Shown one piece after another: positions 38,760-47,700 of a stretch of DNA of 64,000 nt; within the stretch, counting starts at the first letter, position 1; every line of letters starts with the position of its first letter. The position numbers were made by a program, and so were the translations under genes. Location: positions 149,722,269 to 149,786,268 of the forward strand of contig OZ023265.1 in NCBI GenBank assembly GCA_964006375.1. The letters are read 5' to 3'. The notes beneath the pieces were generated by a model. The model was not told where the DNA came from. It was given only the letters and a program-made list of their open reading frames with translations, and searched no databases. Source of the DNA: Tillus elongatus (Eukaryota; Arthropoda; Insecta; Coleoptera; Cleridae).

Positions 38760-39760
38760 CAGGGCTTTCATTAATTCCCGAACCCCACCTGACCGGATTT
38801 TGTCTCTCTCTCTTAGTGGAATATGATTTTATGAGTTGGCAGTCAAAAAGTAACCAAAAAAACCACTAGACTAGGGTCCCTAAAGTTACCAAATCAATTG
38901 ACAGTTCCAGTCCAATGGCGCTCAATTGCCTTTTGACGGTTATTTCGTATGTATATTGTGCATTTTCCAAGTTCGACCAGTGTTTACCTTCTTCAAATAA
39001 TTTTCTGTCTGTTGGACAATAAAAATAAACAGTTTTTATCAAAACTTACCATTTTCATTGTGTTTTTACGTAAGTTAAAAGTGTAAGTATGTTAAGGTTA
39101 TGTTGTTGACGATATTCGACATCCCATGGAACGAAGCCCTACCAAATCTATTCGTCGGTAATCTGCCCAAACAGGTACATATTTGTTACATTTTTTTTTT
39201 GTTCCCTCAGGGCTCGTCCGCGGCCTTGCCGCCCCGATAGCACCGCAACCCTTGGTTGATTGTGCATACCCTTAGTCTTACTCCACCCATTCCAAAATCA
39301 CTGTGCCTTGAACTAGTCTGCACAGCGATTGGTAGGGTGAAGTTTTATATTGCTCTGTCTCCGGTCTATTGTTACATGTTACACAATACACATTCCTAAA
39401 ACCGTAAATTAGAAGTTTAAATAATCGCACCTGAATTTGTTTACGTACATTACAAAATTTTGATATCTATACAAAATAAAAGTAATCTTTTATTGTTTTT
39501 TAATTATTTTTTTTAACAATCAATAACAGTAAACCATAAATGAACAGACTTGCTGTTAAAGATACTAAATAATAAATACATTTAAGACATTTACTGTTTC
39601 ACCTTATTATGATTTTCATATTTTACATAAAACCCCAAAGGAAATATGAGACACCACTGGCATCTTATAGGGATTTCATTAATTCAGGTTGTACAACCGT
39701 GTATGCCGGGTTGCCTAACTTTAGCGGTCATGTGGGGTTCGGGAATTAATGAAAGTCCTG
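38760..39760. mobile_element. 1 kb TA-flanked MITE, mariner-like ends
   Basis: Left CAGGGCTTTCATTAATTCCC and right GGGAATTAATGAAAGTCCTG are inverted for about 34 bp with one mismatch. TA lies on both outer sides (38758-38759 and 39761-39762). It has no transposase. One copy of the 67 nt retroposed sequence (39191-39267) sits inside it. Confidence 0.9.
39191..39267 (-). repeat. 67 nt retroposed unit with poly(A), copy 1
   Basis: On the minus strand the unit starts ATGCACAATCAACCAAGGG, ends CCTGAGGGAAC and carries a 10-base A tail (T run at 39191-39200). It is GC-rich in an AT-rich setting and identical over its whole length to copy 2. No clear target duplication here. Confidence 0.75.
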
Positions 39761-39888
39761 TAGTTTTTCATACATAGAGCATTATTACATGCATGAAAAT
39801 ACCCAAAAAATATGTAGTGGACAGCAACCGAGTTTTAAAATCAAAACATTTCGAATTATTATCATGTAACTGCAAACCTTCTGTTATT

Positions 39889-39967
39889 TTTTTTTTTTTT
39901 GTTCCCTCAGGGCTCGTCCGCGGCCTTGCCGCCCCGATAGCACCGCAACCCTTGGTTGATTGTGCAT
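39889..39967 (-). repeat. 67 nt retroposed unit with poly(A), copy 2
   Basis: The same 67 nt (39901-39967) with a 12-base A tail on the minus strand, flanked by a perfect 13 bp duplication, ACCTTCTGTTATT (39876-39888 and 39968-39980). Tail plus duplication is the signature of LINE-mediated retroposition. The RNA would fold into four short hairpins with 2-3 nt loops, for example CAACC-AAG-GGTTG and CCC-TGA-GGG. No tRNA A/B boxes were found. Confidence 0.82.
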
Positions 39968-39980
39968 ACCTTCTGTTATT

Positions 39981-40670
39981 GGTCATGACGTACTTGGACA
40001 GTGAATAAATGACGTGTTTACATTTGCCTTATCAATAGCTTGCAACACTGGATGTAAACACAGAGAAGCAAGCTCATTGTCGTTGTGACATTACCGTCCA
40101 GTAACATCACAAATCATGCCGGCAAAATAGTGGTGTTTGAAATCAATTATGAAATTCGCATTACAAATATTTTTTTTGCATCGTTATTTTTGTCGTATGT
40201 GAAATGAAATATTAAAAATCATCTTTGTGGGATGTCTTATCAGATCTGATAAAAAAAACATGCAAATTGTATATTGCTTGTTTTCTTCTTTCTAACGGGT
40301 TTCACCACCCTTTTCCGAGATCGTCAGATAGTATAAAAATGAATAGGCTAATTTAAAACAAGGCAGTTGTTGTGTATGTGCTTTTTATTTCTAAAGCTTT
40401 AAAAAGTTAAGTTTGTGCCTATAATTACAACAATGTAGTGGCTCTTACTGTATGTCGAAGCAATTATGAAAAATAAATTTTAGTAATCAAGCAAATATTA
40501 CTTTGTAATGGTTACTTCGTTAAAATAATAGATACGACAGAAAAGAATAATAATTTATTTTTAATTTATCCAAATAATCATAGTTTTGATGTATCTTGCA
40601 GAGCGCGCCACCAGCAGCCCTTTGTCTACATTTAAAGCTCAATAACTTTTTTCTGCCTTGGTATATCAAA
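39981..40670. other. unassigned AT-rich DNA
   Basis: No gene or element was recognised. It precedes the left inverted repeat of the next DD41D element. Confidence 0.35.
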
Positions 40671-41146
40671 TTTCTTATTAGAAATTGTTATTACCTGATA
40701 TGTTATCTTCAAAAAAGGTATACCTTGTAGATTTTGATTTGAGGAGTCGTTTCTGTGATAATCGAATTTAAGTGTTTCATTGTGTTCTAAAATTCATCAT
40801 AGGAACGACAACACACTCTATCCAGGCTTAGGACTGGCCCAAGAAGTTTGAAGCATGTTTAAGGACCAACCGACCAACAACATTTAAAATTTACATTGGA
40901 GCATGTTTAAGGAGCAAACAACTAACAATACTAAAACTTTACTGGCAAAGAACAAGAGGAGTAGGATACAAAGTCAATAACAAACCAAAACAGCAAACTT
41001 TTATTAATTATTGTATAACACTCTAGGTAAATGTTGAAAGTGACCCCCGTTTTCGTTTACACAAAGATTAAAGTGAACTGCATCCTATCCATCATCTCTG
41101 CATCTAACCGGAAAATGTTTACTGAATTTTGCACTCGCACCCACAA

Positions 41147-43774
41147 TTATTTGGTGTTTATTGGTCTAGAATATACCAACTGCTTAAGTGTTTTCCATAA
41201 AAAGTAATCCATGGGCGTTAAATCCGGTGAGTGAGGTGGCCAATTCACAGGAGCATTGTTTCCTCTGACGATCCATTGATTCCAAAATCTGTCATTTAAA
41301 TGTCGTTCAGCGTAAAATGTGGTGGTGCACCGTTGTGCATGAACTACCAATAGCCTAACAGCTATGAGAAATCTGTCAATAATTCCTGCCCACACGTTAA
41401 TTTTGAATACACGTTGATGATGTAAAACCTTTATGGCATGCAGGTTTTCATCAGCATAAATGTGTTTATTATGTAAATTTGTCATACCCCTTCTTGTCAA
41501 ACAGCACTCAACGGCGAATAAAATATTTCTAGGAAAATCTGGACCATTTTCAATCTTTTCATTAATAAAATGACAAAAGCGTAATCTTAATTCGAGGTCG
41601 GTAGGTAAAAGTTCTTGCACTATTTGGAGGTGAAATAGATGTAACTGTTGTTCACTTGAAGTCCTGTTCACTGTATCCTTAGAAACTCCAGTTCCAAACC
41701 AATTTGTCTGGTGCTTAAAGTCTGATATTCTTCAATTCGTTCTAAAATTTATTAGTCGACATTTGCTGTTCTAAAAGCTTGATTCCATCCATAATCAAAT
41801 TTCGCAGGAACAAACCTATTAGTTTCATGTAGATGCCTTTCAACAGCAGCAAGTGTTTGATGGTTTGGAACGTGTCTAAGTGGAAATCTTTCTTGATATT
41901 CTTTGACCGATTCCCGACCATTTCCTTGGCAATAACCATAAACTAATATCATATTGGTCATTTCTGCGTTAGTGTAAGGTACGGCCATGTGGACGATTTG
42001 CTGGCTATCCTGTGGCTGTGGGAGGTTGAGGTCCAGGCATATGCTGATGATGTCATAATGGTTAGAGGCAAATCTGAGGAGGAACTTGCAAGTACTCTTC
42101 AAGAGGCACTAAATGTACTGAATGATTGGTGTAGGAGGGAACAGATGTCTATGAACCCCCGCAAAACGATCATTGTTCCATTTACCAGAAGAATAAGGCT
42201 GGATAGATTAAAACCACCTATTCTTATGGAGGGAACGATTCCATTTACGGAATAAGCAAAATATCTGGGGCTTATCCTAGATAATAAGCTCAACTGGGAC
42301 GTACAGTTTGAGAATGTAATCCGCAGGGCTAAACTGTCGCTGTGGACATGTCGTAGAATCTGTGGAAATAACTGGGGAACAAACCCCCAACAGATGTACT
42401 GGCTCTATGTAATGGTTATCAGACCAATGATAGCATATGGAGCCATAGTTTGATGGCCCAAGGCACTTCGTAGTATCGCGAGGGCCAAACTGGCTCATCT
42501 ACAAAGACAAGCTTGTCTGATGATAACCGGAGCGATAAGCACCGCACCATCAGCTGCTCTCGAGGTCCTCCTTAATATTCCACCTCTTCACATATGGGTG
42601 GCGAGGTGGACAACGTACAGATGAAAACAAACGGCCGACAGCATGCCGAAGGAAATCAGTCTGGGAGGGTCCGGACTCCTCGATGGCATTGAGGGTCATG
42701 GGATTCTGGGAATGGTCTCAGACTTGATGCCTACAGAGATCTGTCTTTCAAAACCCTCCTCCCAAAAAGGGAGGACTGGGAACGCAATCAAATGACCCTA
42801 TTGTGAGCAGATCTCTGCTGGTATGCTGACGGATCCAAAACCAATATGGGAGTAGGAGCCGGTGCATATGGGGGCAACACCTATATAGACTATCAACTAG
42901 CCTCGGCAAGTACGCAACCATAACCAGGCAGAAGTGTATGCCATCGAGAGTGTGCAAGGGAAAGTATAGAAAACCAGTGCACACACAAATCGATAAAGAT
43001 ATATACAGATAGCCAAGCTGCAATAAAGACTTGGTTTCTACTGTTGCAATTCAAAAACGGTATGGAGTTGTAAATCTGCCCTCAATGAACTGGGCAGCTG
43101 TAATGAGGTGTCGCTGGTCTGGATATCAGGTCACTCGGACACACTTGTTAGGAGTGGTGCCCAGAGGGATTTTATCAGACCAGAACCGATGCTAGGGATA
43201 ACATCATGCACAGCAAAACGCACCTTAAAGACCTGGACAGAAAAAATGACAATCCAGCAATGGCAAAATCTGCCAGGATTAGCTCACTTAAGGCCTTCAT
43301 AAATGGCCTGTCTGAGTCAAGGGCTAAAAAGCTTCTAGAGCTAAACAGACAATAACTGAGTACTCTAGTCAGCCTGTATACAGTACAGGACACTGCCGCT
43401 TGTGTCACCACATGCACCAAATTGGAGTCTGTCAGGAAACTGAGTGCCGGCTGTGTATGGAGAGTGACAAGACAGCAGAGCACGTACTGTGTTCCTGTCC
43501 GGCGTCGGACAGGATTAGATACCTGCTCTTTGGCAAGACAAAGCTTGTTCCGGTAGATCTGGATCAACTTTCGCCCACAAAGATTATCGACCTCTGCAGG
43601 AAGCTGGCTTTGTTGGGCGAAATATAGACCATTAGATTATCGACCTCTGCAGGAAGCTGGCTTTGTTGGGCGAAATGTAGACCATTAGGCGTGAGCCACA
43701 ATAGACCTTATGGTCGCGGTGGAGGGACCGGTATGGCCCTCTCACATTCAAACCTAACCTAAGGTACGGACATA
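41147..43774 (-). pseudogene. DD41D transposase relic interrupted by a LINE
   Basis: The start codon lies right of the LINE (ATG at 43774-43772, reading MSVPY). Left of it the protein goes on TNAEMTNMILVYGYCQGNGR and VKEYQERFPLRHVPNHQTLA, the DUF4817-type DNA-binding domain. Further down are FAVECCLTRRG (Asp of the first catalytic position not clear), MHNGAPPHF in a shifted frame (Asp replaced by Asn) and PPHSPDLTPMDYFLWKTLKQ with the third Asp. Stops at about 41755 and 41675 and frameshifts break it. The LINE entered only a few codons after the start. Confidence 0.82.
41985..43759 (+). mobile_element. 5'-truncated R1/I-type LINE with 10 bp target duplication
   Basis: Flanked by TAAGGTACGG at 41975-41984 and 43760-43769. 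It begins just before the RT catalytic motif (QAYADDVIMVRGKSEEELAS), continues through the RT thumb (KYLGLILDNKLNWD, WGTNPQQMYWLYV) and a degraded RNase H. It then reads a CCHC-type knuckle (TECRLCMESDKTAEHVLCSC) and ends LCRKLALLGEI. A 53 bp segment at the end is duplicated in tandem (43582 and 43635). The 3' end is CTCACATTCAAA plus CCTAACC. It is the same family as 24855-25641. Confidence 0.9.
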
Positions 43775-44026
43775 ATGAGAAATTGACGAAAGAAGTGATA
43801 ACTTTTAAAACTAGCATGACAACTTGTCAGACTTAATTGTTTGACAGTACCATTTTGTAACTAATGGCAATACTCAATAATGTGTTGTCGTTCCTATGAT
43901 GAATTTTAGAACCCAATGAAACACTTAAATTCTATTATCACAGAAACGGCTCCTCAAATCAAAATCTACAAGGTATACCTTTTTTGAAGATAACCTATCA
44001 GGTAATAAAAATTTCTAATAAGAATG

Positions 44027-44346
44027 ATACATACATACATACATACAGATGTCCATATCATCAAGCAAAGCAGGTTTTTTTCCAGAGAACTCATAAGAAT
44101 TTGGAAAGACCCTAAAACAGGTGGACTTTGCATGTGAGCTGGACACTTTTTTAACCCTAACGGAATTTGTAGCATTCAATCCCTAGTGGGGGTGACCTCA
44201 CCCCCTTAATTTTAATAGAGAAGGTACGTCGAGTGGCATGTTTTTGGAAAGCTCTTTTTTACTCTCTATTCAAAGCTGCAAATCCACCAATTAGTTTTTT
44301 AGTTTTTGCTTTCTTGTATTTTGCTATATAGTTATGTATACTGTAT
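44027..44346. other. unassigned, with a piggyBac-like terminus
   Basis: TTAACCCTAACGGAATTTG at 44151 starts with TTAA and CCC. It is followed by the 18 bp near-perfect palindrome GGGGGTGACCTCACCCCC near 44187-44204, a layout seen at ends of piggyBac-like elements. No partner end was found. Confidence 0.35.
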
Positions 44347-44489
44347 AGCAATTTTTGTGAGGCGAACACACCTACTGTATCATTCCATGCTACAATAATT
44401 ACTTTGATTTATGTGGATGTGTTTGTATATTTGGGTTGATGTGGCAGCAGGGGATGATACAATAGATGTTTTCGCCTCAAAAAATTGCA
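44347..44489. repeat. 143 bp imperfect palindromic element just upstream of the gene
   Basis: GCAATTTTTGTGAGGCGAAC on the left faces CGCCTCAAAAAATTGC on the right, and CTGTATCATTCC faces GGGGATGATACAATAG. It is a short inverted-repeat unit about 270 bp upstream of the splice acceptor of the host gene. No target duplication was resolved. Confidence 0.55.
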
Positions 44490-44761
44490 ATTCAATAAAG
44501 TTGTACACACTGTCAGCCCTCATGAATATTTTGTTAAAAGGGTTGCAAAGTCATTATTATTATTATTATCTGACAAGTTGCTTAAAATTGGTCAGATTTA
44601 AATAAACTTTTTTTTTGTGATTTACTCATAGTAATTTTATATTCTTTCATTTTGGTAATTTTGTAACTTTACTATCCTATCATAAATAACTATTTCATGA
44701 GTACTACTAATTTTCTACTACTCAGCTGATAAAAAAATTACAGTCCTTTTTTTCTTTTCAG
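44490..44761 (+). other. end of the 5' intron of the host gene, with splice acceptor
   Basis: The stretch ends in a pyrimidine run, TCCTTTTTTTCTTTTCAG, with AG at 44760-44761, a textbook acceptor. The exon would begin at 44762. The matching donor and leader exon were not identified; the intron may span the repeat block to the left. Confidence 0.65.
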
Positions 44762-44772
44762 CTGTAGAAACT

Positions 44773-44784
44773 ATGGTGAAATAA
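44773..44784 (+). promoter_or_regulatory. four-codon upstream ORF (ATG GTG AAA TAA) abutting the start codon
   Basis: This mini-ORF has A at -3 and G at +4, a strong start context. Its TAA (44782-44784) is followed without a gap by the ATG at 44785, which has a weak context (T at -3, A at +4). The next in-frame ATG at 44791 has a strong context (A at -3, G at +4). Reinitiation or leaky scanning would be needed to reach the main frame. Confidence 0.6.
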
Positions 44785-47700
44785 ATGAGAATGGAGGAAG
44801 CTATGGAAACATCGGGAGAATTTGATTCTTCCGCTCAAACTCTGTCTTCTTTGGATGAAGATTCTGAATACATATGTGAAGAATATCTTGAAGAAGAAAT
44901 ACCCACCACTCTGAAATCAACCAAATGTTTTGCAAAAAAGTCTGGTGAAATAAAACCAAAAAAGGAAAATATTGATGAAACAAAACAGATTTTTAATGTG
45001 AAACTTAAAGATGGCAAAATATCCGGTGCAAAATCAATCCTTACACGTGTTTCTGATACAGATGGTGCTGAAGTGAAAAAATGTTTGGCAACGAAAACAA
45101 TTAATCAAGTGAAAATTAAGAATGTCAAGTCTGTTATTGATGATAAATCTATTGCCCCAGAAGCCAAAGTATTGGGCAGCCCAGCATCTCCAACAAAAAC
45201 CATTTCAAATCAGCCTCAAAAATTTGCACTCAAAGTTAAGGCTAGGATTCCACCAAAATTTATAAAAAAAGCTGATCCATTGATCACACCAGAAGTACAG
45301 ATCCAAAGTCAATCAAACTCCAAACAGAAGCTTGCCAAAAGGAGCTCATATGCTGAGAAAATTAGTAGACTTCGAAGTTCAAGTGAGGGGATTAGTGCAA
45401 GGTATATTTTGCCTCGTACTTTGTCTACAATGTCACCTCCAAGTAAGTTGTCATCGCCAACTTCTAACCAGTTATTAACAAAAACTGTTACAAAAACACT
45501 ATCTCCATCTACTCAGCAGTTGAAAGCTGCTTCAAAGGCTGATTTAATTAATAATCTGCTATCCTCAAGTAATACTAAAACAAAAACAAAAGAAAATGTT
45601 GAACCAATTGATACTAACAGCATACTCATAGAAGAAGATTCCTCAGAGATTCCAAACCTGAATAACATAGAAATTATCGATGTATCAAGTGAAGAAGAAG
45701 ATACTCTTCCGGTGAGAAAGAATATCATTCCTATTACGGCAAAGACCAAGCCTACAGAAAAAAATGCTACCAAACAGTACGCTATAAGAACAGTAAGAGA
45801 AGAAAAATTAAAAGCGCCATCCCATGTTTTGCAAAACATCACAGATAACATAAAAGAGAAACCCAAAGTGGTAATATCACCACCAACCTCTTCTGATGAC
45901 TTGGTACCTGTTCCTGCAGATAAAGCATCAATAATTCCGGCTAAATCTTCTGCACCGCAAGAAACACCAGTTTCACCAGACAAATCTCTGGGTTCTAAAA
46001 GTATCCTGCCTGCACAGCCTATTGCTTTTCTTCCTCAAAATACTGTCATTACAGCACCTGGTGGATTACCTAATTTCAATTTCGTTATACCAAGAGCTGA
46101 TGTACTTAGGTGTAAACAATACAACACGCCTTTATTTCTTGCAATGCCTCCTAAAGAACCAGTGACGACTGGAAATGTAAAGACCCCTAACAGCAACTTA
46201 TTAATGATTCTACCCCACCAGTTACCTGCACAGGTGCCAGATCAGCCTTCTATTAACTTTTTAGTATCAGCAGCGACCAAACCTGGAATTACTGTACAGA
46301 GCTTGCCTGGCAATACTTCACAGAGCTTGCCTGCCAATACTTCACAGAGCTTGCCTAGCAATACTTCACATATTTTAACATCTAAAGCGCATTCTTTTGT
46401 GACACAATCTATTAATTCAGCAGTTACAAGACAGATATCGACATACAAGGCAAAAGAAACTAGAAAACCTCCACCACCAATCGAAGAAGATCCTCTTCAG
46501 TGTAAAATCTTGAACACAAAAGAAAAAGATGGACCTTCTTACCTATGTTGGTATGCATCGAAAACTGGAAAGCGTGATTTAGACGGATTTCTATATAAGG
46601 ATCGTCTAGGATTTTCAAAGTCCGAGGTTATGCAAGCTAAAAGATGTTTAAGAAAAATAAACATACATATTTACGACTATGATAAACGACTTGACGGTAT
46701 TGCTTCTAAAATTATCACCTTAAAACGTGGTTACAAAAAAGCAGATCATGCACCGGGATTAGAAAAACGTTCTGAGCCACATAGAAGAATTGGAAAAAAA
46801 GCTAAAGACAAAATTATACATGATCCAGATATTCCTGAAGGTATCGATATCAACAAAATAAAACTAGTAGACCTGTCGCTTTTAAAAAAGAACCCTGTTG
46901 AAATGGATCCTCTATCAACGCCACCGCCCTTAGCTGATGATAAAGGTGCCCAAAGTGACAGTGATAATGATGCTTCAGATTTGTACTACACCAAGAAGGT
47001 TGTAATATTAAAAAATGACCCGAGTATGAAAATAAGGAAACTTAGACCTATGCCCAAAATAAGATTAAGAAGTGGTAAACGAGGAAAGCAACCAAAATCA
47101 CCAAAGTTACCTAAAATACAAGATGATGCTCCAATAAAACCTTGCACTGTTATGCTTGAAAGGAATAAAAATGTCGAAGAAGCTTTCAAGAAACAAGAAG
47201 ATGTGTCTAGCGTCAAACAAAAAGACATAAGCTTGAATACTTCAGTGAGGGCTAGCCGGAAGAGAAAGGTGGATTTAGAAAGTATGGGTCTTATTAAAAA
47301 AGTGAGGCGAAGGAACGCTATTGACAGTCCTGCTAGGATTCCTGAAAACAGATCACAACCCATCAAAAAGCCTGACGAATCAAAACCAGAAAATACTAGT
47401 AATAATTTGGATGCCAATCAGTCAGACGAAGAAAGTTATATAATTGACAAAAATAATATTGCAGTTGATAAAAAGAAGTCTGATCATTCAATAGAGGTGT
47501 TACCAAAATCTCCAGCTACAGAACACAAAAAGGGAGTTATCATGTCATACCGTGACTACCAGAAAATAACAAAACTAAGTCAAACTGAAATCCGATTTAT
47601 TTTTATCTTAAATACGATTCAATCTTTAGAAGACTTGAAAATTGATGAAACAAAACCTCTGATGATATTAGATAGGTTCAATTATACAGTGGATTTTGCT

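Larger units (their letters stand above)
40671..44026 (-). mobile_element. DD41D transposon with 150 bp inverted repeats, split by a LINE
   Basis: Left arm 40671-40820 and right arm 43873-44026 are inverted copies; shared words include GGTATACCTTTTTTGAAGAT and GATGAATTTTAGAACCCAAT or close variants. Between them is a minus-strand transposase relic. It is interrupted by a LINE (41985-43759) with a perfect 10 bp target duplication. Unlike the other long-arm elements, no (TA)n array flanks it. Confidence 0.82.

Noticed and set aside
39191..39967. The 67 nt unit as a tRNA-derived or 5S-derived SINE
   Set aside because: No A or B box, no 5S internal control region, and too short for known SINE heads. 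Its class is left open.
44027..44204. TTAACCC terminus at 44151 as a complete piggyBac element
   Set aside because: No second terminus with TTAA and no transposase found nearby, so only noted as a possible end.
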